A program made the position numbers and the translations under genes. Source: G963923945 sp965199175 (GTDB taxonomy: Bacteria > Pseudomonadota > Alphaproteobacteria > G963923945). Taken from it: a stretch of DNA of 64,000 bases. Below the pieces are notes generated by a model. It was given only the letters and a program-made list of their open reading frames with translations, searched no databases and was not told where the DNA came from. The stretch covers positions 1,488,001 to 1,552,000 of the forward strand of contig OZ240684.1 in the NCBI GenBank assembly GCA_965199175.1. The letters are read 5' to 3'. This document shows, piece after piece, positions 42,843 through 52,417 of the stretch (position 1 is its first letter; the number at the start of each line of letters is the position of its first letter).

Positions 42843-43026
42843 GATTGATTCTCCATCTATATTCCATAAACATTCTCTCGATCAGAGTGAGATTCCCAGT
42901 ATAGAATGCTCAAAATACTCTGTTCCTCAATCTATTTCTCTATTTGTTCCTCAAAACGTAGCTGGTCCTGAAACCGATGGCTTCTGAAACCATGAATCTT
43001 GCTCGCTCTGGCAGAGATACTGCCGG

Positions 43027-44256
43027 TTAAGAATGCTGTAAAGCGGTAATTCCTGGCAACTCTTTTCCTTCCAGCCACTCAAGAAAAGCCCCACCAGCCC
43101 CGGATATATACGTAAAATCATCACCAACGCCAGCATGAGCCAGGGCAGCCGCCGTATCGCCGCCACCGGCAACGCTGATGAGCTTCCCCTGAGCGGTCAA
43201 CCGGGCAACATACCGGGCAATATCCGTGGTTGCCTGATCAAAAGGTGGGGTCTCAAAAGCCCCGGGAGGGCCGTTCCATAACAATGTCCGGCACGAATCA
43301 AGCCGGGTTTTTATGGCCGCAATTCCCCGGGGACCAATATCCAGAATCATTGAATGATCCGGGACCTCAGAAACCGCGACAACCTGGGTCTCAACTCCCG
43401 GAGCCAAAGAGGGAGCAACCACCGCATCAACCGGCAACAGAATCTCACATCCCGCCGCCTGATTGAGAATGTCACCGGCAACCGACACCAGATCCGGTTC
43501 CGATAATGAACGCCCCACATCAATCCCCTGGGCCAATAAAAACGTATTGGCCATGCCACCACCCACCACCAATACATCCACTGTTTTGATGATCCTGCTT
43601 AAAATATCCAGCTTGGTTGAGACCTTAGATCCTCCCACCAACGCAGCAGCCGGACGGGCCGGGGAGTCTAAAACACGTCCCAAAGCAGCCAGTTCAGACG
43701 CCATTGACCGGCCCATCACGCTGGGCAAAAGCTTCGCCAATGTCGTGATTGAGGCATGAGAACGATGGGAACAGGAAAAAGCATCATTGACGTAAAAATC
43801 TCCCTGAGCAGCCAAAGCAGCGGCAAAATCCGGGTCATTGGACTCTTCGCCAGGGTGAAACCGCAGATTTTCGAATAAAGCAACCTCCCCATTCGATAAA
43901 TCAGCCATGCAGGCGGCGGCGGCCGGACCAATGCAATCATCAGCAAACCGTACCGGCACGCCACCAATAGCCGCCGACACCCCGGAAACCACCGGAGCCA
44001 GAGAATAATCCGGACAGCGTCTGCCCTGAGGACGACCACAATGAGAAAGAATCCCAATCCGGGCCTGACGATCCCGCAATTCCTGAATGGTTGGCACAAG
44101 ACGCTCAATCCGGGTGGCGTCACGGATCTCCCCATCACGCATCGGCAGATTGAGATCAGCCCGCAACAAGACCCGCTGCCCGGCCAATACCTGATCGCCC
44201 CAATCATCAAGGCCCGGAATATCCGGCCTCATCGAACACCCATCTTCAGGACTCAT
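43027..44256 (-). CDS. pgk: Phosphoglycerate kinase
   Basis: 409 residues. VLLRADLNLPMRDGEIRDATRI, ILSHCGRPQGR, LFENLRFHPGEESND, ALVGGSKVSTKLDI, LVVGGGMANTFL, LWNGPPGAFETPPF and GGGDTAAALAHAG are PGK blocks; the usual RVDFN is RADLN here. Translation starts inside the tkt stop (ATGA at 44253-44256). In many alphaproteobacteria gap lies between tkt and pgk; it is missing here. Confidence 0.95.
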   Translation of the reverse strand: MSPEDGCSMRPDIPGLDDWGDQVLAGQRVLLRADLNLPMRDGEIRDATRIERLVPTIQELRDRQARIGILSHCGRPQGRRCPDYSLAPVVSGVSAAIGGVPVRFADDCIGPAAAACMADLSNGEVALFENLRFHPGEESNDPDFAAALAAQGDFYVNDAFSCSHRSHASITTLAKLLPSVMGRSMASELAALGRVLDSPARPAAALVGGSKVSTKLDILSRIIKTVDVLVVGGGMANTFLLAQGIDVGRSLSEPDLVSVAGDILNQAAGCEILLPVDAVVAPSLAPGVETQVVAVSEVPDHSMILDIGPRGIAAIKTRLDSCRTLLWNGPPGAFETPPFDQATTDIARYVARLTAQGKLISVAGGGDTAAALAHAGVGDDFTYISGAGGAFLEWLEGKELPGITALQHS

Positions 44257-46253
44257 AATTGCCTGAGGATTGCCGCCACCACTGCTTGAGCAGTCAGGCC
44301 GAAATGGGTATATAGCTGGTCCCCTGGTGCGGACTGACCAAAGGAATCAATGCCAATCATCAGACCATCCTCACCGATATAACGTTCCCATCCAAAAGAA
44401 CTGGCCGCCTCAATGGCTACCCGCAATCCATCGGGAGGAATGACTGAACGGCGATACTCCGGATCCTGAGAATCGAATAATTCCCAGCATGGTAAAGAAA
44501 CAACCCGGGTCACAACGCCACGCTCAGCCAATATATGATGGGCCTCAACCGCTATTGAGACCTCAGAGCCGGTTGCAATCAATGTCACTCCGGCCCTTTC
44601 CCCGCCGGATTCATCACCGATCAGAACATAGCCGCCCCGGGCACAGAGATGCTCCCCAACCGGCTGATTCCTCAGGGCCGGAAGTTTCTGGCGCGATAAC
44701 GCCAACAGCGACGGCCCGGTGACATTTTCCAGGGCAGCAGCCCAGCATTCGGCGGTTTCCACCGCATCAGCCGGGCGAAAAACTTTAAGGTTGGGCATCG
44801 CCCGCAAACTGGCCAGATGTTCAATCGGTTGATGAGTCGGCCCGTCTTCACCCAGACCGATCGAGTCATGAGTCATGACATAAATCACCTGCTGGCCCAT
44901 CAGGGCAGAAAGGCGGATTGCATGACGGCAATAATCGCTAAAGATCAGGAAAGTCCCGCCATAAGGGACCCAGCCACCATGCAGAGCCAGGCCATTCATC
45001 GCGGCGGCCATTGCATGCTCACGCACGCCGTAATGAATGTAACGTCCCGAAAAATCAGACGGCGATATTGGTGTGGTTGCAGCGGTTTTAGTAAGATTAG
45101 AGCCAGTTAGATCAGCCGATCCACCAACCAGTTCAGGCAGGCAAGCCGTCAAAACTTCCAGTGCTTTCTGAGACGACTGACGGCTGGCCCAGCCTGGAGA
45201 ATGCCGGCACAGCTCCGCCCTGTAATCATCCAGTTTTTCCCGCCAGCCTGTGCTCAAACGTCGCTCAACCACCCGCGCCTGAAAATCAGCTTTATGTTGA
45301 CTGGCCGCCAGACGATGTTCCCAGGCTGTACGGGCATCAGCCCCCTGTTGTCCAGCCGCCCGCCAGGCTTTCAGAACCGCATCTGGAATCTCAAAAGGTG
45401 GCCACTCCCAATCCAAAGCCGCCCGGGTAGCGGCAACTTCTTCAGCCCCCAGCGGCGCACCATGGGCACTGGCGGTCCCTTGTTTTCCCGGAGAACCCCG
45501 GGCAATCACAGTCCGACAGGCAATCATCGAAGGCTTTTCATGATCCCGCGCCAGCTCGATGGCGGTGGCAATCGCCTCAGGATCATGACCATCCACCTGC
45601 TGAACATGCCAGCTGCTGGCGATAAAACGGGCCTTGTGATCATCAGAAACAGCAAGATCAACCGGACCATCAATCGAGATCTGGTTGTCATCAAAAAGAA
45701 CAATCAGCTTACCCAAAGCCAAATGACCGGCCAGAGAAATGGCCTCATGGGAAATCCCTTCCATCAGACACCCATCCCCTACCAGAGCATAGGTATAATG
45801 ATTGACCAGCTCCTCACCGTAATCACTGGCCAGCATGCGCTCAGCCAGGGCCATCCCGACCGCATTGGCCAATCCCTGGCCGAGAGGGCCGGTGGTGGTC
45901 TCAACACATTCAGCCAGACCATATTCAGGATGCCCGGCTGTGCGGCTGCCCAGTTGGCGGAAATTGCGGATCTGGTCGATATCCATATCCGGATAACCAA
46001 GAAGATATGCCAAGGCATAAAGCAGCATTGAGCCGTGACCAGCCGATAAAACAAACCGATCCCGATCCGGCCAGTCTGAAGCCGCCGCATCGAATGTGAG
46101 AAAACGGCTCACCAATACCGTGACCACATCCGCCATCCCCATCGGCATACCAGGATGACCAGACCGGGCGCGTTCCACAGCATCCATGCTCAAAACACGC
46201 AGCGCATTGGCCATCACCGGCAATCCGGGTTTCAACGCATTATCGGGACCCAT
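44253..46253 (-). CDS. tkt: Transketolase
   Basis: 666 residues. SGHPGMPMGMADV, LSAGHGSMLLYALAYL, TTGPLGQGLANAVGMALAE, GDGCLMEGISHEA (thiamine diphosphate motif) and NQISIDGPV are present in the first half, YGVREHAMAAAMNG and THDSIGLGEDGPTHQPIEHL in the second. It moves two-carbon ketol units in the pentose phosphate, Calvin or xylulose-linked C1 routes. Overlaps pgk by 4 bases. Upstream region to 46451 contains TAATACTCTCTG and GACTAACAGCC duplications and no gene. Confidence 0.96.
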   Translation of the reverse strand: MGPDNALKPGLPVMANALRVLSMDAVERARSGHPGMPMGMADVVTVLVSRFLTFDAAASDWPDRDRFVLSAGHGSMLLYALAYLLGYPDMDIDQIRNFRQLGSRTAGHPEYGLAECVETTTGPLGQGLANAVGMALAERMLASDYGEELVNHYTYALVGDGCLMEGISHEAISLAGHLALGKLIVLFDDNQISIDGPVDLAVSDDHKARFIASSWHVQQVDGHDPEAIATAIELARDHEKPSMIACRTVIARGSPGKQGTASAHGAPLGAEEVAATRAALDWEWPPFEIPDAVLKAWRAAGQQGADARTAWEHRLAASQHKADFQARVVERRLSTGWREKLDDYRAELCRHSPGWASRQSSQKALEVLTACLPELVGGSADLTGSNLTKTAATTPISPSDFSGRYIHYGVREHAMAAAMNGLALHGGWVPYGGTFLIFSDYCRHAIRLSALMGQQVIYVMTHDSIGLGEDGPTHQPIEHLASLRAMPNLKVFRPADAVETAECWAAALENVTGPSLLALSRQKLPALRNQPVGEHLCARGGYVLIGDESGGERAGVTLIATGSEVSIAVEAHHILAERGVVTRVVSLPCWELFDSQDPEYRRSVIPPDGLRVAIEAASSFGWERYIGEDGLMIGIDSFGQSAPGDQLYTHFGLTAQAVVAAILRQL

Positions 46254-46451
46254 AATACTCTCTGTTAATACCCTTTGTTAATACTCTCTGTCTGACTCCT
46301 GAACCGGCACAGAACAACAGAACAATCAGACTGCCCGGCATGATGAACGGCTTATATGACTAACAGCCTCTTATGACCAACAGCCTGTTTTATAAACAGC
46401 GTTGTAGCAATGCCTCAGCCAAACTTCCAGACATGGTTACAATTATGCTGA

Positions 46452-47219
46452 TCAAGCCGGACGGGATGCCTGAATAAAATAATTAACCATAATGTTTTCC
46501 GAAAGCCGCCAATCACCAATCACCGGATCAAAGCGCAGCCCGGTGGTATCCAGGATATGCAGACCACCACGCCGCAAACCACGGGCAAACAGATGGGGCG
46601 GCATAAAACGATCATGACGATGAGTCCCCGGTGGCAACCATCTCAGAACATACTCAGCAGCAATAATAGCCAATGCGTAAGATTGCAGAGTCCGGTTTAA
46701 GGTTGAACCGATAAAAATTCCCCCCGGCCTCACCAAAGCAGCACAGTTCTCAAGAAAGGCTTCTGGTTCATCCAGATGCTCCACCACCTCCATACAAAGA
46801 ACCACATGGTATCGCTGACCCTGGTCAATCAACGCATCCAGATTCATCACATCATAGGTGATGGATAGATTCTGGTCAGCGGCATGGCGGCGGGCAGCAT
46901 CGATGCTCCGCTGGCCAGCATCCAGCCCCACAACATCAGCACCAAGACGAGCCAGAGGCTCACAAAGCAACCCGCCACCACAGCCAATATCAAGAACCGA
47001 TAAACCCGCAAAGGGAGTCAGAGTATCATCAGCACAATCCAGGCACGCGACGATACGCCCACGTATATAGGCGATACGCGCCGGGTTAATGTGATGCAGC
47101 AACCGATGGGGGCCGTCAGGATTCCACCATTCATCAGCCAAAGCCTCAAAATGATCAATATCTCCCCGGTTTGATACAAAACCCGAAAGAACAGAGGAAA
47201 GAGAATGAATCATCATCAT
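46452..47219 (-). CDS. ubiG: Ubiquinone 3-O-methyltransferase
   Basis: 255 residues from the first of three adjacent ATGs (47219, 47216, 47213; MMMIHSLSSVLSGF). The open frame reaches 47252 without a better start. FEALADEWWNPDGPHRLLHHINPARIAYI is the UbiG N-terminal signature, LSVLDIGCGGGLLCEPLARLG the SAM motif I, and GGIFIGSTLNRT follows. It O-methylates two ubiquinone precursors. It faces away from lysC. Confidence 0.95.
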   Translation of the reverse strand: MMMIHSLSSVLSGFVSNRGDIDHFEALADEWWNPDGPHRLLHHINPARIAYIRGRIVACLDCADDTLTPFAGLSVLDIGCGGGLLCEPLARLGADVVGLDAGQRSIDAARRHAADQNLSITYDVMNLDALIDQGQRYHVVLCMEVVEHLDEPEAFLENCAALVRPGGIFIGSTLNRTLQSYALAIIAAEYVLRWLPPGTHRHDRFMPPHLFARGLRRGGLHILDTTGLRFDPVIGDWRLSENIMVNYFIQASRPA

Positions 47220-47310
47220 GATCCCTGGCTGGCTTGTTTTGACACCGCTCAATCATGTATACGCAGCCTGATGGGGCTTTATAAACAAATAATCCCGGTA
47301 AAAAATCGCT

Positions 47311-47470
47311 GGATACAATGCTACAGGATACAATGCTACGGGCTGAAAAATATCACAGATTTAAATCAGGAAATTAAATTGCGAAATTGTGGAATTAAAA
47401 AATTTTAGAATTGAGAAATGCGACAGGGTAAAAAATATCATAGGGCGAAAAATGCCACAGGGTAAAAACT
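47311..47470. repeat. Tandem repeats between ubiG and lysC
   Basis: GGATACAATGCTAC(A/G) is doubled at 47311-47340. Closer to lysC, units like GCGACAGGGTAAAAAAT, ATCATAGGGCGAAAAAT and GCCACAGGGTAAAAAC (47417-47470) repeat, and the last one's AGGGT may serve as the lysC ribosome site. Confidence 0.8.
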
Positions 47471-47476
47471 AAAATC

Positions 47477-48709
47477 ATGGCGCGTCTGGTCATGAAATTT
47501 GGCGGTACTTCGCTTGCTGACCCCAATACAATATACCATGCAGCAACCCGGGTCCGCCAGGAATCGAATCCCGGCGATCAGGTTGTGGTGGTGGTCTCAG
47601 CAATGGCTGGAGTCACAAACCAATTAGGTGATTTTGTCAATGCAATCAATCCACCCCATGACCGGAACGCATTGGCTGAATATGATGTGGTGGTCTCCAG
47701 CGGCGAACAAGTCACCAGCGGTCTTATGGCTCTGGCTTTGCAAGCACTTGGTATGCCGGCCCGTTCGATGATGGGCTGGCAGGTGCCGGTCAAAACCGAT
47801 GATGCCTATGGAAAAGCACGGATCACCGATATCCCTGCTGCCGCAATCGAGGCTTCTCTCAACCAGGGCAGTATTGTTGTCATCCCGGGATTCCAGGGAA
47901 TGGATGATCATGGCCGGATTACGACTTTGGGACGGGGCGGTTCTGATACCAGCGCGGTTGCTCTGGCGGTCGCACTCAATGCGGAGCGTTGTGATATTTT
48001 CACCGATGTCGATGGGGTTTATAATGCCGACCCACGTATCGTTGCCAAGGCCCGCAAGCTTGATACAATCACCTTTGAAGAAATGCTGGAAATGGCATCT
48101 CTGGGGTCAAAAGTCTTGCAAACCCGGGCCGTCGAAATGGCCATGAAATATGGCGTCAGGCTGCATGTGCGCTCGACTTTCGACACAACAGCAGGAACCC
48201 TCATCGTCGGAGAGGAAGATATGATGGAGCGCGCACTGATCAGCGGCATTGCCTATAATCGCGACGAAGCCAAGCTCACCTTGTTGCGGGTTCCCGACCA
48301 TCCCGGTGTTGCTGCCTCAATTTTCGGCCCCCTGGCTGAGGCCACAATCAATGTTGATATGATCGTTCAGAATGTTTCTGAAGACGGACAGTCAACCGAT
48401 TTGACCTTTACGGTTGCCCGCTGCGACCTTGAGCGAGCCGCCAAAACTCTGGAATCATGCAAAGACAGCCTGGGGTATGGCGACCTTCTCACTGATCAGA
48501 AAGTGGTCAAGTTATCGGTTGTCGGGGTCGGCATGCGGAGCCATGCCGGTATTGCCCAGCGCATGTTTGCAACCCTGGCTGAAAAAGGGATCAATATTCA
48601 GGTCATCTCGACCTCAGAAATCAAAATCAGCATCCTCATCGCTGAAGAATATGGCGAATTGGCCTTACAGGCCCTCCATGCCGCATATGAGGTTGATCCG
48701 ACCCTATGA
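47477..48709 (+). CDS. lysC: Aspartate kinase
   Basis: 410 residues. VMKFGGTSLADPNTI at the N-terminus, VVSAMAGVTNQL, TTLGRGGSDTSAVALA, CDIFTDVDGVYNADPRI and VLQTRAVEMAMKYGV make up the kinase domain (to about 250). Two ACT domains follow (VAASIFGPLAEATINVDMI; MRSHAGIAQRMFATLAEKGINIQVISTSEIKISILI), which in this family bind lysine or threonine for feedback. First step of the aspartate amino-acid family and of DAP synthesis. Overlaps the next gene as ATGA. Confidence 0.97.
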   Translation: MARLVMKFGGTSLADPNTIYHAATRVRQESNPGDQVVVVVSAMAGVTNQLGDFVNAINPPHDRNALAEYDVVVSSGEQVTSGLMALALQALGMPARSMMGWQVPVKTDDAYGKARITDIPAAAIEASLNQGSIVVIPGFQGMDDHGRITTLGRGGSDTSAVALAVALNAERCDIFTDVDGVYNADPRIVAKARKLDTITFEEMLEMASLGSKVLQTRAVEMAMKYGVRLHVRSTFDTTAGTLIVGEEDMMERALISGIAYNRDEAKLTLLRVPDHPGVAASIFGPLAEATINVDMIVQNVSEDGQSTDLTFTVARCDLERAAKTLESCKDSLGYGDLLTDQKVVKLSVVGVGMRSHAGIAQRMFATLAEKGINIQVISTSEIKISILIAEEYGELALQALHAAYEVDPTL

Positions 48710-49782
48710 GCCACAATGACGTTATAAACAATGACGTTATAGCAAATGACGGCATGGATCAGTTAAACCATCTCTGGCAACAGGGATGCGATTTTCTGGG
48801 CTGCCGATACGCCATTCTTGGCGGAGCCATGACCTGGCTTTCGGAGCGTCATCTGGTTGCCGCCATTTCTGATGCCGGCGGCTTTGGCGTTTTGGCCTGC
48901 GGCTCAATGTCTCCCGATATCCTCAGCACCGAGATCAAGGCCACCTCGACCCTTACGTCTCAGCCTTTTGGGGTCAATCTTATTCTCATGCATCCGGATC
49001 TGGAAGATTTGATCACTGTCTGCATCGATCATGCCGTCAGCCATGTGGTTCTGGCGGGGGGTATTCCCAGAAAAGCCCATATTGAGCGTCTGAAAAAAGG
49101 GGGCACAAAGGTGCTGGCTTTCGCCCCCACCTCTGGCCTGGCCCGCAAACTGCTGCGCTCCGGCTGCGATGCTTTAATCATCGAAGGCATGGAAGCCGGT
49201 GGCCATATCGGCCCGGTATCAACCAGCGTTCTGGCCCAGGAAATTTTGCCCGAAATCCGTGATGCCCCGGTCTTTGTCGCTGGCGGCATTGGTCACGGAG
49301 GGGCTATGCTCTCCTATCTGGAAATGGGGGCGGCTGGGTGCCAACTCGGTACCCGCTTTGTATGCGCCACCGAATGTATTGCTCACCGGCGTTTCAAAAA
49401 TGCTTTTCTCCGGGCTGCTGCCCGCGATGCTGAGCCGTCTCTCCAGCGGGACCCTCGTTTTCCGGTGATCCCGGTGCGGGCCCTCAAAAACCAGGCAAGC
49501 CGACGTTTCACCGAGTTTCAGGGAACCATTATTGAGCGCCATGATCGTGGCGAACTTACTCAGGCCGAAGCACAGCTGCATATTGAGCAATTCTGGGCCG
49601 GGGCACTGAGGCAGGGAGCCATCAATGGTGATATCGAAAATGGTTCTCTGATGGCCGGTCAGAGTGTCGGCATGGTCAGGCAAGAGCAAACCGTATGCGC
49701 AATCATTGAGGAACTGACCACACAAGCAATCACCGCCCTCAATGCCCGCAACAACCGGGATGCACAAGCCAGACACCTCTGA
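48706..49782 (+). CDS. Nitronate monooxygenase/FabK-type flavin oxidoreductase
   Basis: 358 residues. FMN-binding TIM barrel: AILGGAMTWLSERHLVAAISDAGGFGVLACG near residue 35, PFGVNLIL, GCDALIIEGMEAGGHIGPV (about 157-175), VFVAGGIGHGGAMLSYLEMGAAGCQLGTRFV (about 193-223). The HIG motif with His is shared by 2-nitropropane dioxygenases and FabK-type enoyl reductases; substrate cannot be told. Coupled to lysC by ATGA. The N-terminus MSHNDVINNDVIANDG comes from a 15-bp repeat (48715-48744). Confidence 0.85.
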   Translation: MSHNDVINNDVIANDGMDQLNHLWQQGCDFLGCRYAILGGAMTWLSERHLVAAISDAGGFGVLACGSMSPDILSTEIKATSTLTSQPFGVNLILMHPDLEDLITVCIDHAVSHVVLAGGIPRKAHIERLKKGGTKVLAFAPTSGLARKLLRSGCDALIIEGMEAGGHIGPVSTSVLAQEILPEIRDAPVFVAGGIGHGGAMLSYLEMGAAGCQLGTRFVCATECIAHRRFKNAFLRAAARDAEPSLQRDPRFPVIPVRALKNQASRRFTEFQGTIIERHDRGELTQAEAQLHIEQFWAGALRQGAINGDIENGSLMAGQSVGMVRQEQTVCAIIEELTTQAITALNARNNRDAQARHL

Positions 49783-50007
49783 AACCCTGTATAATCCGGG
49801 GTGAAATGGAGTGGCTGAATAGAGTTTTTATGATCAAGAGCGGTTTTGTGATCAAGGGCGAATCGAAGAAAGAGGCCAGATAACCAGGAGGCAAAACAAA
49901 CCCTGTCTGTATTGGATTATATTGGATTCCAACACATCCCCTCACAGAAAAGACCACAGGCCAGAATAACCCGGAAATCAGCCTTCAGTCACTCCTTCAC
50001 TCAACCA

Positions 50008-50928
50008 TCAGTCCGCCAACCCCACCAAAGCCCTGGCAAAATGATCCGGACAAAAAGGCTGGAGATCATCGGCTCCTTCCCCAACCCCAACCGCATATAT
50101 CGGCAGATTAAACTGGCCGGCAAGAGCAACCGTGATTCCGCCACGGGCACTCCCGTCCAGTTTTGTCACAATCAACCCATTGATGGGGACTATTGATTGA
50201 AAGCGATCAACCTGCGCCAGGATATTCTGGCCAGCCCCGGCATCAAGCACCAACACAGTTTCATGGGGTGCACCGGGGATTGCTTTGCCGACAGCCCGCC
50301 GGATCTTTGCCAATTCATCCATGAGGTCGCTTTTGTTATGCAGCCGGCCCGCCGTATCAATCAGCAGAATATCCGTCCCTTCCGACTGGGACTGGCTACA
50401 CGCATCATGCGCCAGACCAGCCGCATCAGCCTGAGGAGGACCGCTGACAAGCGTAGCCCCGGCACGCTCCGCCCAGATCTGAACCTGTTCAACCGCTGCG
50501 GCCCGAAACGTATCACCCGCAGCAATCATCACTGTGCGACCCTGGGTGGTCTGCTGCATAGCCAGCTTACCGATCGTGGTTGTTTTGCCGCTGCCATTCA
50601 CCCCAATCATCAGCAAAACGGATGGCCGGAGAGAAGGATCAAAACATAAAGGACGGGCAACCGGACGCAACTTATCGGCAATCATTGTAGCCAGAATACT
50701 GGGTAGATCCTCTGGCTGAGCATCACGATGGCGCTGCGCACATTCCGCCACAACCGTCGCTGCTGTCTTCACCCCAAAATCAGCCTCAATAAGGATATCT
50801 TCCAATTCCTCAAGAGTTTGCGGATCAAGACGCCGCCGCTCAAAGACCCGTGATAATCCCCCCCCCAGCCGTGTAGCCGATTTCGAGAGACCATCACGTA
50901 ACCGGCCAGCCCAGCTACGCTTGCTCAT
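50008..50928 (-). CDS. ftsY: Signal recognition particle receptor
   Basis: 306 residues from ATG 50928 (MSKRSWAGRLRDGLSKSATRLG); GAGGAG six bases upstream supports it over in-frame codons further up. NG domain: GVNGSGKTTTIGKLA (G1, about 112), AAGDTFRAAAVEQVQIW, DTAGRLHNKSDLMDEL (G3), VTKLDGSARGG (G4) and VGVGEGADDLQPF. It is short, without the long acidic A domain of E. coli, as common in alphaproteobacteria. Start lies inside the mtaB 3' end (14-base overlap). The gap 49783-50007 shows no gene. Confidence 0.96.
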   Translation of the reverse strand: MSKRSWAGRLRDGLSKSATRLGGGLSRVFERRRLDPQTLEELEDILIEADFGVKTAATVVAECAQRHRDAQPEDLPSILATMIADKLRPVARPLCFDPSLRPSVLLMIGVNGSGKTTTIGKLAMQQTTQGRTVMIAAGDTFRAAAVEQVQIWAERAGATLVSGPPQADAAGLAHDACSQSQSEGTDILLIDTAGRLHNKSDLMDELAKIRRAVGKAIPGAPHETVLVLDAGAGQNILAQVDRFQSIVPINGLIVTKLDGSARGGITVALAGQFNLPIYAVGVGEGADDLQPFCPDHFARALVGLAD

Positions 50929-52384
50929 GGCTCTCCTCATGATCCGGCATCCCGGCAATCAGACACGGGCCGGAGGGACCCTTTGATTCCCTGGTTTTTA
51001 CAGCCGGGTTTTCTGCAACATGCTGACCAATAAGAGAGACGACTGTACCCACAGCAATTCCCGGTGGTACAGACACTGGCGCAAAACCGGCTTCCCGGCC
51101 AAAACCGCGACGTTCAACAAGAACCGATACCGGTCTTCCGACCAACCCATGAAGATAGGTTTTCAACTGTCTGGCCCCGGCATCCCGCAGCCGGGCCGCA
51201 CGCCTCCTGGCAGTGGCCACATCAACCGGCGGCATCCGGGCAGCCGGGGTTCCGGGACGCGGTGAATATGGAAAGACATGCAAATGGGTCAGACCCAACT
51301 CATCAATCAGTGCCAGTGTATTGGCAAACATCATCTCATTTTCAGTCGGGAACCCGGCAATCAGATCCGCACCAAAAACAATCTCCGGTCTCAGATGACG
51401 CAATTCCTGACATAGATCAATGGTCTGCCTGCGGTTATGGCGTCTCTTCATCCGTTTGAGAATCAGATCATCCCCGGCCTGAAGGCTCAGATGCAGATGC
51501 GGCATCAGACGTGGTTCCTCAGCGATCAGATTCTTAAGATCATCATCGATTGCAGCCGGATCAACCGAAGATAACCGTAACCGGGGCAAAGCAGGAACCA
51601 GTTTGAGAAAACGCCCGATAATTGATCCGAGATTTGGCTGTCCAGGCAGATCACGACCATAAGAACAAAGATCAACCCCGGTCATGACAATTTCCCGGTG
51701 ACCGGCCGCAACCAGTTGCCGGGCCTGTTCAACAATCTGGCCAAATGCTGTACTCCGGCTCGGCCCGCGTCCAAACGGAATCACGCAAAATGTACATCGG
51801 TGATCACATCCCTGCTGCATCTGCAGAAACGCCCGCGCCCGACCCGGGAAAGCCCCACCACCGGAACCGCCAACAGGCCACAGATCCGCATCCCGCATAT
51901 CGGTCAATGCACCGACATGAATGGGGGCCAGAGGCGAGCCTTGCTCCCGGTATGAAAGGCGACCCCTTCGACCCGGATCATCTTTGTCTGCCTGGTCATA
52001 TGGCCGGCGATATGAATCACGGCGCAACTTTTCGGCATTCCCCAACACCCGGTCAACTTCCGGCAAGGCCGCATAACGTTGCGGGTCAATCTGGGCCGCA
52101 CAACCGGTAACAATAATCTCGGCCCCGGGCCGCTGACGACGCAAACGACGCACAGTCTGGCGGAGTTGACGTTCCGCCTCAGCAGTCACCGCACAGCTAT
52201 TGATAACAACCATATCCCGGTTACCCACCGCCGTCAGATGATCGCGAATAACCTCAGACTCATAGGCATTCAGACGACAGCCAAACGTCACCACCCGGGC
52301 ATCATGAGACGGCTCTGCGCTGTTGTCGCCGGCATGCGTCTTACCATGCTCCGGCATTGTGGTTTGTGATGTGGGGTTACCCAT
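50915..52384 (-). CDS. mtaB: tRNA t6A37 methylthiotransferase
   Basis: 489 residues. N-terminal UPF0004 domain (VVTFGCRLNAYESEVIRDHL; NSCAVTAEAERQLRQTVRRLRR; VTGCAAQIDPQRY) with three Cys for an auxiliary 4Fe-4S cluster, the radical-SAM CDHRCTFCVIPFGRGPSRS (about 196-214), GVDLCSYG, and a C-terminal TRAM-like domain. It adds a methylthio group to t6A37 of tRNAs. The insert YDQADKDDPGRRGRLSYREQ near 135 is extra length. mtaB-ftsY is a common alphaproteobacterial pair; dapF lies upstream. Confidence 0.94.
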   Translation of the reverse strand: MGNPTSQTTMPEHGKTHAGDNSAEPSHDARVVTFGCRLNAYESEVIRDHLTAVGNRDMVVINSCAVTAEAERQLRQTVRRLRRQRPGAEIIVTGCAAQIDPQRYAALPEVDRVLGNAEKLRRDSYRRPYDQADKDDPGRRGRLSYREQGSPLAPIHVGALTDMRDADLWPVGGSGGGAFPGRARAFLQMQQGCDHRCTFCVIPFGRGPSRSTAFGQIVEQARQLVAAGHREIVMTGVDLCSYGRDLPGQPNLGSIIGRFLKLVPALPRLRLSSVDPAAIDDDLKNLIAEEPRLMPHLHLSLQAGDDLILKRMKRRHNRRQTIDLCQELRHLRPEIVFGADLIAGFPTENEMMFANTLALIDELGLTHLHVFPYSPRPGTPAARMPPVDVATARRRAARLRDAGARQLKTYLHGLVGRPVSVLVERRGFGREAGFAPVSVPPGIAVGTVVSLIGQHVAENPAVKTRESKGPSGPCLIAGMPDHEESHEQA

Positions 52385-52417
52385 AAGACCCGACCATAAA
52401 GCGGGCTGATATCGGGA

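Noticed and set aside
45201..46031. 276-codon plus-strand open frame
   Set aside because: It is the antisense of tkt, has no recognisable protein character, and tkt is unmistakable.
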